Source: Terrimicrobiaceae bacterium
GTDB lineage: Bacteria; Verrucomicrobiota; Verrucomicrobiia; Chthoniobacterales; Terrimicrobiaceae
Assembly (NCBI GenBank): GCA_021463905.1
Contig: JAJTZA010000151.1
Span: 1 to 36,232, forward strand
Direction: 5' to 3'
Length of the DNA stretch: 36,232 nucleotides
Shown: positions 1-7,597 of the stretch, piece after piece
Numbering within the stretch: position 1 is the first letter of the stretch
Layout of the letters: each line of letters starts with the position of its first letter
Program-made: the position numbers and the translations under genes
The notes under the pieces: model-generated
What the model was told of the DNA's origin: nothing
What the model saw: the letters and a program-made list of their open reading frames with translations, nothing else
Databases searched by the model: none

Positions 1-560
1 CCACGTTTCTTAACGGGTTTGAAGAAGGAGCGTATTCGCACGGCTTTGACCCGCAACGACACCTTGAGCGCGTGGGAGTGGCCAACCAAACCACGATGCT
101 GCGCGGAGAGACGGAGGCCATCCAGCGCCTCCTGCGGGCAGCAGTGCTGACGCGCGATCAAGGCTCCTCGGACAATTTTCGCTATTTCGACACGATCTGC
201 GGGGCGACCCAGGAGCGACAAGACGCGCTCTTCGCTCTGGTGGACGACCCCTTCGACCTTCTGGTGGTCGTGGGCGGCTACAACAGTTCCAACACAACGC
301 ACCTGGTGGAAATTGGCGAGAAGAAGCTGCCCACCTGGTTTGTTCGCAATGCGAAGTGCCTCCTTTCTGCGGAAGAAATCCGGCACTTTGACATCCATGC
401 CAAGCAGGAAGTTCTGAGTCGGGGGTGGCTGCCGCCAGCGGGGCGTGAGGCCCGGGTGGCCATTACGGCAGGGGCCAGTTGCCCCAATAACCTCATCGAG
501 GAAACCATTCATCGCATCCTGGAATTGCGCGGCGAGCACCTCGAACCAGACGGAGCATGA
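1..560 (+). CDS. ispH: 4-hydroxy-3-methylbut-2-enyl diphosphate reductase, C-terminal part (cut by window edge)
   Basis: IspH is the last enzyme of the MEP isoprenoid pathway. It reductively dehydrates HMBPP to IPP and DMAPP in the cytosol using a 4Fe-4S cluster. The frame is open from base 3, so the gene starts upstream of the window. Typical IspH segments are visible: FLNGFEEGAYSHGFDP, VANQTTMLRGET, VVVGGYNSSNTTHL and TAGASCPNN. The last holds a cluster cysteine, and a second cysteine lies in the FDTICGAT stretch. The C-terminus appears complete. The stop overlaps the start of the next gene (ATGA at 557-560), which suggests translational coupling with the downstream exoribonuclease-like gene. 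Confidence 0.95.
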   Translation, partial: TFLNGFEEGAYSHGFDPQRHLERVGVANQTTMLRGETEAIQRLLRAAVLTRDQGSSDNFRYFDTICGATQERQDALFALVDDPFDLLVVVGGYNSSNTTHLVEIGEKKLPTWFVRNAKCLLSAEEIRHFDIHAKQEVLSRGWLPPAGREARVAITAGASCPNNLIEETIHRILELRGEHLEPDGA

Positions 561-1573
561 GCGCGCCCCTGCTGAGCATTGCCGAGCTGAAGGCGCTGGT
601 GCGTGAAACGCTCATGCCCGCACGCATCCACGCTCAGGCCGTCGAAATCCAGCGTCGCGAGTCCTCAAATGGGAAGCCCTTTTACGAGCTTCGGCTGCGC
701 GACGCCGACAGCTCTCTCCTTCTGCGCGCCTGGAATGACACCCCGGCCTTCGCCGCATGCGAGCAGTTGGAAGTGGCTGCTCCGGTCGAGGTGGCCGGCG
801 AGTTTGTCGTCAATGGCTCTTTTGGTCTCGAAGCGCGGCGCTGGGGGCTTCGTGTGTTGAATGATGCGGAAGCCCATGCCCTCTTTGAGAACGGCAATGA
901 ACGCGCGGACGAGACCCTCGGGAGGATTCGTGGGATCATTGCCACGCTTGCCGATCCCCGGCTGAGTGCTCTCTGCGAGGAGTTTTTGCGGGAGTTTGGG
1001 GTGCGCTTTGCCCGGGCCGCCGCCGCGCGCGCCAACCACCACGCACGACGTGGGGGGCTGGCCGAGCACACCCTGCGCATGATGGAGGCGGCCCAGTCGC
1101 TCTGCGCCGCCTACCCGGAATTGAACCGCGATCTCCTGCTGGCAGGAACGCTTCTGCATGACTGCGGGAAACTGTGGGAGACCTGTCCGCCGGAACGCGG
1201 CTTCGACATTCCGCGCGACCTGCGCGGCGAACTCCTTGGCCACATCACCATCGGCATCGAAGTCGTCAATGCCCTGTGGAGGAACCTCCCGCTCGATGAC
1301 TGGAAAAACGCAGTGCCCCCCTCCGAAGCTGTGCGACTGCACCTTCTGCATCTGATCGCAGCCCATCATGGCGCACTCGAATACGGGTCGCCGGTTCTCC
1401 CCAAAACCCCCGAGGCCTTTGCCCTGCACGCCATGGACAACCTCGATGCCCGCATCGAAATGTTCAAGGACGCACAACGGCAGCCGGAGACGGTTCCGGG
1501 CGTCCTGGCATGGTCCCGCCCGCTCAATGTCCATCCAGCGGCCCCGTTGCCCGCTTTTGATGCTCCTTCATGA
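557..1573 (+). CDS. YhaM-like 3'-5' exoribonuclease (OB-fold plus HD domain)
   Basis: This 338-residue protein has an N-terminal OB-fold-like region (about residues 20-100) and a C-terminal HD-type metal phosphohydrolase region. The HD residues are visible as HHARRGGLAEHT, then LLHDCGKLWE (HD pair), GHITIG, and AAHHGALEYGSP followed by HAMDNLDA. This order is typical of the YhaM/CBF1 family, which degrades single-stranded RNA or DNA from the 3' end. Function is inferred from family architecture. The gene is coupled on both sides: ATGA overlap with ispH upstream and with the ABC lipoprotein gene downstream (ATGA at 1570-1573). Confidence 0.85.
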   Translation: MSAPLLSIAELKALVRETLMPARIHAQAVEIQRRESSNGKPFYELRLRDADSSLLLRAWNDTPAFAACEQLEVAAPVEVAGEFVVNGSFGLEARRWGLRVLNDAEAHALFENGNERADETLGRIRGIIATLADPRLSALCEEFLREFGVRFARAAAARANHHARRGGLAEHTLRMMEAAQSLCAAYPELNRDLLLAGTLLHDCGKLWETCPPERGFDIPRDLRGELLGHITIGIEVVNALWRNLPLDDWKNAVPPSEAVRLHLLHLIAAHHGALEYGSPVLPKTPEAFALHAMDNLDARIEMFKDAQRQPETVPGVLAWSRPLNVHPAAPLPAFDAPS

Positions 1574-2751
1574 GCGGACGCAATCACCCCGTTCTGCGCG
1601 GCCTGGCCGTCCTGCTGCTGACAGTACTGTCGGCATGCAAACCTCCGGCTCCCCAAGCGTTTCCCGAGCAGGCACCTGCCCGCGAAAAGAACGCGCTGAC
1701 GGTGGGCGTTCTGTTGCCCTTGAGCGGTGCGCAGGCGTCTTTCGGGACGGATGCCGTGCGCGGTGTTGAGTTGGCTGTGCAGGAGATCAATGCGCGAGGT
1801 GGTGTCTTGGGTCGTCCGTTTCGGATGGAGATTCGCGATACGCGCTCGGAGGAATCCACCACGATTGAGGCGGTCAGAGAGCTGGCTGCGGAGTCCTCCC
1901 TTCCCCTGATTATTGGTGAGATTACCTCGCTGCGAACGAGAGCCGCCGCTCATGAGGCCCAGGCGTTGGGCATCCCATTGCTGGCACCGGCGGCCACACA
2001 ACAAGACCTCACCACGGAAGGAGACGGGATTTTTCGCAGTTGTTATGCGGATCCGTTCCCGGGTGTCGCCATGGCAAAATTCGCGGACTCCCTGGAAGCA
2101 AACCGCGCAGCTGTGCTCGAAGAAGAGAATAACCCCTACAGCAAGGAACTGGCTGATAATTTTGTCGGACAATTCCAGCGGGACGGCGGAACCCTTGTGG
2201 CTCGCGAGACGTTCCAACCCGGAGATCCAAACCTCCGCGAGCGACTGGAGGCGGTCAAAGCCGCCACTCCGGACGTGATCTTTCTCCCAAGCTACTACCC
2301 CGAAGCCGCCGAGGTCGTCCGGACAGCCCGACAACTCGGCATCGAGACTCCATTTTTAGGCGGCGATGGATGGGACTCTCCGGAGTTCCTCAGACAGGCC
2401 GGCACCGGAGCGAAAAATTGCTATTTCTCGAATCATTTTTCCGCCGACAACCGAACGCCGGAAAATGAGGCGTTCATCGTCGCTTTCACTGAGAAATACG
2501 GAGCACCACCCCCTCCCCTGGCTGCGCTGGCTTACGATGCCACCCGCCTGGCCGCAGCCGCCCTGGAAGCCGCACAATCCACCGACCGTGCCGCCGTCCG
2601 CGATGCCCTGGCCGCCACACGCGATTTTCCCGGCGTGACCGGAACGATCAGCTACGGGAGCGAGCGCACCCCTCAGAAACCCGCCATCATTCTCAGCATT
2701 CAGGACGGCCAATTCCGCTACCTGGAAACCGTCCTGCCCGATGCCAATTAA
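1570..2751 (+). CDS. ABC transporter substrate-binding lipoprotein, LivJ / Peripla_BP_6 type
   Basis: This 393-residue protein starts with a lipoprotein signal peptide: basic start, hydrophobic stretch, and lipobox LSAC with Cys at about residue 20. The rest matches the periplasmic type I binding fold used for branched-chain amino acids and related ligands, for example VGVLLPLSGAQASFG, INARGGVLG, GEITS and PDVIFLPSYYPEA. No permease or ATPase genes lie nearby, so the ligand is unknown. The last 24 or so codons lie in a 78-bp segment repeated at 3533-3610, beyond a TA module. Downstream of that second copy the frame would continue with DTRVSKKSGNPIP and stop, whereas here it ends in just one further residue (N). 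The present C-terminus is therefore probably a product of the insertion. Confidence 0.9.
   Translation: MSGRNHPVLRGLAVLLLTVLSACKPPAPQAFPEQAPAREKNALTVGVLLPLSGAQASFGTDAVRGVELAVQEINARGGVLGRPFRMEIRDTRSEESTTIEAVRELAAESSLPLIIGEITSLRTRAAAHEAQALGIPLLAPAATQQDLTTEGDGIFRSCYADPFPGVAMAKFADSLEANRAAVLEEENNPYSKELADNFVGQFQRDGGTLVARETFQPGDPNLRERLEAVKAATPDVIFLPSYYPEAAEVVRTARQLGIETPFLGGDGWDSPEFLRQAGTGAKNCYFSNHFSADNRTPENEAFIVAFTEKYGAPPPPLAALAYDATRLAAAALEAAQSTDRAAVRDALAATRDFPGVTGTISYGSERTPQKPAIILSIQDGQFRYLETVLPDAN
2667..2744. repeat. Direct repeat 1A: 3' end of the ABC lipoprotein gene
   Basis: This 78-bp segment is repeated in the same orientation at 3533-3610 with one mismatch (T2732 versus C3598). It covers the last codons of the lipoprotein gene up to GATGC. 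Imperfect similarity (GGAGCG) extends a little further left. The two copies enclose the vapBC module. Confidence 0.95.
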
Positions 2752-2842
2752 ATTTCAAAGTCGAACGAGAGTGCGTTGAAGTGGTTGGAATTGAATAAAG
2801 CTGACAATAGACATTGAGGATGGAGAGGATGGAAGCGGCGGA

Positions 2843-3250
2843 TCAATCGAAAGGGTTCAGCACTTCCACGCCAGCATTCCGAAAATCCCTGATATTACGA
2901 GTGACCACAATCAACCCATAATGAAGCGCAGTCGCGGCAATCAGACTGTCCTTTACAGGCATGGCCTTACCTGCCTGCCGAAGATCGGCCAGCAGCCGCG
3001 CCCAGCGCATCCCGATGACGGCGTCCCAGGGGATGCATAAAATGCGCAGCACCACTTGGCTGAACCAGTTTTCCAAGCACCGCTTGCGTCGGCCCGCAGG
3101 CATAAGCAGGATGCCGAATTGAATCTCGCCAAGAATCACGGGATCCACGGCGATCTGCGTCTCATGGTTACGCAACCACGAAATGGCTTTCGCATCTGGC
3201 TGGGGTTTGGTCGCTTCGGCCAACACATTGGCATCCGCCAAGTATTTCAC
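2843..3250 (-). CDS. vapC: VapC-type PIN-domain ribonuclease toxin
   Basis: This 135-residue PIN-domain protein has the acidic metal-binding residues in the usual places: YLADANVL (first Asp), a Glu in the VILGEIQFG segment, and Asp in PVKDSLIAATAL plus the RNIRDF segment near the C-terminus. VapC toxins are Mg2+-dependent endoribonucleases that cut tRNA or rRNA and stop translation. The start is a GTG that overlaps the vapB stop (GTGA at 3247-3250), so the pair is translationally coupled. The module lies antisense to the ABC lipoprotein gene upstream. Confidence 0.93.
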   Translation of the reverse strand: MKYLADANVLAEATKPQPDAKAISWLRNHETQIAVDPVILGEIQFGILLMPAGRRKRCLENWFSQVVLRILCIPWDAVIGMRWARLLADLRQAGKAMPVKDSLIAATALHYGLIVVTRNIRDFRNAGVEVLNPFD

Positions 3251-3477
3251 AAGCTATCGGTGAACTCCGACTGGATCGGGACAAACCAACCTTTCTCCGG
3301 GCAGGAAAGCAGAAAGTCTACTATCCCGCGCTCCGTGCTCGCGGGTTTGCGGATGAGGCGGTATTCCCCTTCCTCGATCCGTTCGATTTCAAATTTCTGC
3401 CCTGACTCGATGCGATCCCGCCGACGGATTGCCGCCGGCAAAACGATCTGGCCTTTCGATGAAATCATTGTGGTCAT
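3247..3477 (-). CDS. vapB: AbrB/MazE-type antitoxin
   Basis: This 76-residue antitoxin has an N-terminal swapped-hairpin AbrB DNA-binding motif (MISSKGQIVLPAAIR). Its acidic, aromatic C-terminal tail (LLSCPEKGWFVP) is typical of the part that wraps around the PIN toxin. It should neutralise the adjacent VapC and repress the operon. A promoter and an inverted repeat lie just ahead of the ATG. The start at 3477 keeps the MTTM N-terminus; a second in-frame ATG lies three codons on. Confidence 0.92.
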   Translation of the reverse strand: MTTMISSKGQIVLPAAIRRRDRIESGQKFEIERIEEGEYRLIRKPASTERGIVDFLLSCPEKGWFVPIQSEFTDSL

Positions 3478-3482
3478 TTACA

Positions 3483-3514
3483 GTAAGAATACGTCTTACC
3501 TCCGGGTTGGTCAA
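3483..3514 (-). promoter_or_regulatory. vapBC promoter with overlapping operator palindrome
   Basis: On the minus strand a TTGACC -35 box (3514-3509) is separated by 17 bases from a TATTCT -10 box (3491-3486). The inverted repeat GTAAGA-N5-TCTTAC (3483-3499) covers the -10 box and lies directly before vapB. It is a natural binding site for the AbrB-type antitoxin. Assignment is by pattern only. Confidence 0.7.
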
Positions 3515-3532
3515 CTTTGAGGAGCGCGTATT

Positions 3533-3610
3533 CACCCCTCAGAAACCCGCCATCATTCTCAGCATTCAGGACGGCCAATTCCGCTACCTGGAAACCGCCC
3601 TGCCCGATGC
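3533..3610. repeat. Direct repeat 1B: duplicated lipoprotein gene tail
   Basis: This is the second copy of the 78-bp tail (77/78 identical to 2667-2744). It begins about 19 bp beyond the vapBC -35 box. The open frame runs past the repeat as DTRVSKKSGNPIP and stops at 3653, which looks like the ancestral end of the lipoprotein. The reverse-strand gene at 3698 follows. Confidence 0.95.
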
Positions 3611-3697
3611 GGACACCCGGGTTTCCAAAAAATCGGGGAATCCCATCCCCTAATCCCGCACCCTCTCAGCTTCTCTTTTTGCCGCAGCCAGCCATCT

Positions 3698-5113
3698 TCA
3701 ATCCCTGCGACCGACGAGGACAATGGCCCCGGAAACCTCGAGAACCCGGATGTGCGTTCCGGGAGGAAGAAACTCTCCGTCGCTTTGCGCATCCACCATC
3801 AATTCGCCAATTTTCACCTTGCCGGCCGGACGCAGCAGGGTCTCGGCCACTCCCTCCTGACCGACGGAAACCTTATGACAAAACAGTGCTTCCCTGGGTG
3901 CTGCCAGTGAGGGGCCTTCCGCTGTGGAATGATCCAGGATCAGCCTCCGGAAAATGGGCAGCTCGGGCAGAAAACGCGCCAGGACAGCTCCGACCACCAC
4001 AGCCAACACCACCGCAATGGAAAAATTCATCACCGGCGTGGCCAACACCTCAAATGAAAATTCCGGCGGAGCACCCGGATAAAAATCCATCATGGCAAAA
4101 AAGAGCGAGCCGGCCATGAGTGCCACGCCGAGGGTGGCCAGAATGACCAGCCCCGGAAAAAACAGGAATTCGGCGGCGAAGAGTGCCAGCCCGAGCAGGA
4201 AGACGGCGGCCACCTCGAAGCCCGTAAGCCCCGCCACATAGTGACCCGCAAAAAAGAGCAGGAAGCACACGATGGCCAGAATCCCTGCCACACCAAACCC
4301 CCCCGTCTTGAACTCGATGTAAGCACCCACGATCCCCCCCATAAGAAAGAGCGGTGCCAGCACGGTGATCCACTGCGCGATGGACTCGAACCCGGTGGGC
4401 GCAACGCGCTCAATCGCATGTCCGGAAAACCCCGCCTGCCGGATGACATCCTCGACGGAATCCGCGATCCCCCGCGCGAGAACCGGCTTGCCCTCAATGG
4501 TCTCCACCGCTTCCTGGGCACTGAGGGTCAGAAGTGCCCCCTTGGGATTCAAAACACGATCACCAATTTTGACTTCCTTATCCAGGTTCATAAAAGCGTC
4601 CACCAACTCGGGGTTATGATCGTTCCGTCCGGCGACACTGCGAAAGTATCCTGAATAATAGGAGACCACTTTTTTGCTCATGGTTTCCTCGAGTTCCTGG
4701 CCGGAGCCGGTCACGGGAGCCGCCGCGCCAATCGCGCTCACGGGTGCCATGTAGATGCCCTTGGTGGCCAGCGCGATGAGGGCGCCGGCCGAGGCGGCAT
4801 TGGGGTTGATGTAGGCAAAGACGGGCATGCGCGCCTTGAGCAGTGCCTGATCCATTTTTTCCGTGGCCGACAACGCGCCGCCGGGTGTGTCGAGATCCAG
4901 AACCACCGCCGCCGCTCCGGTGGCATCCGCCTGCTTGATCGCGCGCCTCAAAAAGAAAAACTGTGCTTCGCTGATCGGGCCGCGAATCGGAACCACGAGC
5001 ACCGGCGATTTGTCGGAGGGGGACTCATCCGTCGCATGCGCGGAGGATGCGCCCAGAACGGGGAGCGAGCAAACGACACAAGCTGCGGCCAAAATGGAAG
5101 TCCGGAGTTTCAC
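3698..5113 (-). CDS. NfeD-family membrane serine protease (ClpP-like domain, membrane segments, OB fold)
   Basis: This protein of about 471 residues follows the long NfeD (NfeD1b) layout. It has a signal peptide (LAAACVVCSLPVLGASSAHA), then a ClpP/SppA-like serine protease domain in which NAASAGA carries the probable nucleophile Ser, with the AVVLDLDTPGG segment ahead of it. Four or so hydrophobic segments follow (about residues 290-400), then a C-terminal soluble OB-fold domain (VGQEGVAETLLRPAGKV, IRVLEVSGAIVLV). Such proteins are linked to membrane quality control, often with stomatin-like partners. None is seen here. I chose the GTG at 5113 because it gives a clean signal peptide and has AAGGGA upstream. 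A longer frame reads into mnmE and is unlikely. Confidence 0.88.
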   Translation of the reverse strand: MKLRTSILAAACVVCSLPVLGASSAHATDESPSDKSPVLVVPIRGPISEAQFFFLRRAIKQADATGAAAVVLDLDTPGGALSATEKMDQALLKARMPVFAYINPNAASAGALIALATKGIYMAPVSAIGAAAPVTGSGQELEETMSKKVVSYYSGYFRSVAGRNDHNPELVDAFMNLDKEVKIGDRVLNPKGALLTLSAQEAVETIEGKPVLARGIADSVEDVIRQAGFSGHAIERVAPTGFESIAQWITVLAPLFLMGGIVGAYIEFKTGGFGVAGILAIVCFLLFFAGHYVAGLTGFEVAAVFLLGLALFAAEFLFFPGLVILATLGVALMAGSLFFAMMDFYPGAPPEFSFEVLATPVMNFSIAVVLAVVVGAVLARFLPELPIFRRLILDHSTAEGPSLAAPREALFCHKVSVGQEGVAETLLRPAGKVKIGELMVDAQSDGEFLPPGTHIRVLEVSGAIVLVGRRD

Positions 5114-5124
5114 GCTGGCAATTT

Positions 5125-5151
5125 CCCTTGCCGCGCCGCCTCCGGCAAGGG
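5125..5151. promoter_or_regulatory. Perfect inverted repeat carrying the ribosome-binding sites of two divergent genes
   Basis: CCCTTGCCG (5125-5133) and CGGCAAGGG (5143-5151) form a 9-bp perfect stem with a 9-base loop between the divergent starts of nfeD (5113) and mnmE (5157). AAGG/AAGGGA, the Shine-Dalgarno-like sequence for each gene, lies within the stem on either strand. The structure could be an operator, or an RNA hairpin that hides the ribosome site. Confidence 0.6.
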
Positions 5152-5156
5152 ATTTT

Positions 5157-6497
5157 ATGCAGGTGCTTTTCGAGGAGACCATCGCCGCCCAATCCACCGC
5201 GCTAGGAGAAGGAGCCATTGCCGTGATCCGCATCTCCGGAAAAGATGCTTCCGGGATTGCCCGCCACATCCTGGGCCTGCCCGAAAAGGCCCTTCCGATG
5301 ACCACCCCCCGTAGGATGCGGCTGAGCCGCATCGTCCTGCGAGGACGCCCGATTGACAATGCGCTCACGGCATTTTTTCCGGGGCCAACCAGTTATACAG
5401 GCGAGGATGTGCTGGAGGTCTATTGTCATGGGGGACTCCTCGTTGCCGCCAAGGTGCTGGAGGCTGCGCTCGAGGCGGGGGCGCGGCTGGCCGATCCGGG
5501 AGAGTTCCCCCGGCGGGCCTTCCTCAACGGGCGCATGGACCTCACTCAGGCCGAGGCGGTGATGGATGTCATTCGTGCCCGCGCACCGCTGGCGCTGGAG
5601 GCCGCTCGTGAGCAGCTCGAGGGCGGACTCGGACGCGCGATGGGAGGGCTTCGCGAGCGGCTCCTCGGGCTCGTGGCCAACATCGAGGCGTGGATTGATT
5701 TTCCCGAGGAAGACATTGACCCCGAAACCGGCGCGGGGTTCCTCGCGTCCGTTCGCGGGGTGATAGCGGAGATTGACGTACTGCTGGCCACAGCGGACGA
5801 CGGGCGCATTCTCCGCGAGGGCATCCGGCTGGTTCTGTGTGGAAAGCCGAACGCGGGAAAGTCCAGCCTTCTCAATTGTCTGCTTCGCTCGGAGCGCGCC
5901 ATTGTGGATGCGGCTCCCGGCACCACGCGCGACACCCTCGAGGAGGCAGCCACTCTGGGCGGGTGGCCGTTCCGGATCACCGACACAGCCGGCTTGCGTG
6001 AGACCACGGATCGTGTTGAGCGCATCGGCGTCGAGCGGGCCCGTGCCGCCATGCGCGCTGCCGACATTCTCCTGCGTGTGGTGGATGCCACCGAGGGCGC
6101 TCCTCCTGCGCCGGAGGCTCCCAACGAACTCATCGCTCTCAACAAAACGGATTTGCTCTCCGGGCCGTTGGTCGGTCAACCGGACTGGGTTCATCCGATT
6201 TCCTGTCTCACCGGCGCGGGGTTTCCGGAGCTGATCGAGGCTCTCGTGGCCCGGGCGCGGGGCGCGGGCGCGGCGCGTCCGACGGCCCTGGCGATCAATG
6301 CGCGCCACCAGGCCTGCCTGAACCGCGCCCACGCATCGCTCGAAGAAGCCGCTTCCGAGCTTTCCGCAGGCACTCCCCCGGAATTTGCAGCCACCGGACT
6401 GCGCAGCGCCCTCGATGCCATCGGCGAAATCCTCGGCGTCGCCGACACCGAAGAAATTTTGGGAGAAATTTTTCAACGATTTTGTATTGGGAAATAA
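5157..6497 (+). CDS. mnmE: tRNA uridine-5-carboxymethylaminomethyl modification GTPase MnmE
   Basis: MnmE with MnmG modifies U34 of tRNAs that read two-fold degenerate codons. The 446-residue length fits the family. The N-terminal formyl-THF-binding part begins ETIAAQSTALGEGAIAVIRISG. The inserted GTPase domain shows G1 GKPNAGKSS, G2 GTTRD, G3 DTAGLRET and G4 NKTDL. The C-terminus ends FCIGK with the conserved Cys. The ATG at 5157 has AAGG six bases upstream; a longer frame extends into nfeD and is rejected. pyrD follows after six bases. Confidence 0.97.
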   Translation: MQVLFEETIAAQSTALGEGAIAVIRISGKDASGIARHILGLPEKALPMTTPRRMRLSRIVLRGRPIDNALTAFFPGPTSYTGEDVLEVYCHGGLLVAAKVLEAALEAGARLADPGEFPRRAFLNGRMDLTQAEAVMDVIRARAPLALEAAREQLEGGLGRAMGGLRERLLGLVANIEAWIDFPEEDIDPETGAGFLASVRGVIAEIDVLLATADDGRILREGIRLVLCGKPNAGKSSLLNCLLRSERAIVDAAPGTTRDTLEEAATLGGWPFRITDTAGLRETTDRVERIGVERARAAMRAADILLRVVDATEGAPPAPEAPNELIALNKTDLLSGPLVGQPDWVHPISCLTGAGFPELIEALVARARGAGAARPTALAINARHQACLNRAHASLEEAASELSAGTPPEFAATGLRSALDAIGEILGVADTEEILGEIFQRFCIGK

Positions 6498-6503
6498 AAC
6501 AAC

Positions 6504-7565
6504 ATGGACCTCTACCGCCTCATCCTTCGCCCCGCCTTCTTCCGTCTCGATCCGGAACGCGCCCACAATCTTGCACTCCAGTTCCTGGCACTCACCCCGG
6601 CTCCCCTCCTGCGTCTCCTCTTTCCCCCGCCTCCAGCCGGTGAAAAACGCTCCACCCTTGGGCTGACCTTTCCCAACCCGGTCGGCCTCGCCGCCGGTCT
6701 GGACAAAAACGCGGAGGCTCTCTCCGCATGGGAGGCTCTCGGCTTTGGCTTTATCGAAATTGGAACCATCACCGCCCTGCCGCAGCCGGGAAACCCAAAG
6801 CCACGCGCCTTCCGCTACCCGGCCCAGCAGGCCCTGGTCAATCGGATGGGTTTTAACAACCTGGGCGCGGAAGCCATCGCCGCCCGGCTCGGACAGATCA
6901 AAAAATCCGGCCGTTGGCCGCGTGTCCCCGTCGGCATCAACCTGGGAAAATCCAAAGTGACGCCGCTCGATCAGGCTCCGGGGGATTACCTCATCTCACT
7001 GCGGGCTCTGCTGCCGTTTGGAGACTACTTTGTCGTCAATGTCAGCTCGCCAAATACGCCGGGTCTGCGGGATCTGCAGAACGTCACGCTTCTGCGGGGC
7101 ATTCTCACCGCACTGCGTCCGGCCACCTGCGGCAAACCGTTGCTGGTGAAAATCGCCCCCGATCTTGCGGATGAGGACGCTTTGGCCATTGCCGGGCTTG
7201 CGGAAGCAGTCGGTCTCGACGGCCTGATCGCCACCAATACCACCCTCGATCACTCCGCGCTGCCCGCCAGTCAGGATCAGTCCGGCGGACTCAGCGGCGC
7301 CCCACTGCGGCAACGCGCCACCTCCCTCCCCCGGCTCCTCCCCACCGCCACCCGCCTGCCGGTCATCGCATCCGGCGGCATCATGAGCACCCAGGACGCA
7401 GCAGAAAAATTGCGCGCCGGCGCCTCCCTCGTCCAGATTTTCACCGGCTTCATCTACCACGGGCCGGGCCTCATCCGCAGCATCGCCTCACTGCCTCGCG
7501 ACCCGAACGCATCTCCCCTCATTTCATCACACCCGGATGCCCGCGCTCCCGTGGAAGGGCTTTGA
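6504..7565 (+). CDS. pyrD: Dihydroorotate dehydrogenase (quinone), class 2
   Basis: PyrD oxidises dihydroorotate to orotate in pyrimidine synthesis and passes electrons to the quinone pool. This 353-residue protein has the class 2 N-terminal extension for membrane association (MDLYRLILRPAFFRLDPERAH). It also has FPNPVGLAAGLDKNAE, the catalytic Ser region NVSSPNTPGLR, and the flavin-binding ASGGI segment near the C-terminus. The quinone class agrees with the menaquinone gene mqnC next door. GGGAAA at the end of mnmE probably serves as ribosome site, so the genes are co-translated. Confidence 0.96.
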   Translation: MDLYRLILRPAFFRLDPERAHNLALQFLALTPAPLLRLLFPPPPAGEKRSTLGLTFPNPVGLAAGLDKNAEALSAWEALGFGFIEIGTITALPQPGNPKPRAFRYPAQQALVNRMGFNNLGAEAIAARLGQIKKSGRWPRVPVGINLGKSKVTPLDQAPGDYLISLRALLPFGDYFVVNVSSPNTPGLRDLQNVTLLRGILTALRPATCGKPLLVKIAPDLADEDALAIAGLAEAVGLDGLIATNTTLDHSALPASQDQSGGLSGAPLRQRATSLPRLLPTATRLPVIASGGIMSTQDAAEKLRAGASLVQIFTGFIYHGPGLIRSIASLPRDPNASPLISSHPDARAPVEGL

Positions 7566-7597
7566 CCTGTTGTTCGCTCACGGATATTCTGCCGCGC

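Noticed and set aside
3056-3520. Plus-strand frame across vapBC
   Set aside because: The minus-strand PIN and AbrB motifs explain the sequence.
2667-3610. Transposon target-site duplication
   Set aside because: 78 bp is far longer than known transposase duplications, and there is no transposase or terminal inverted repeat in the insert.
5202-6566. Long reverse-strand open frame across mnmE
   Set aside because: It is the shadow of a GC-rich gene: the mnmE frame has all the GTPase motifs.
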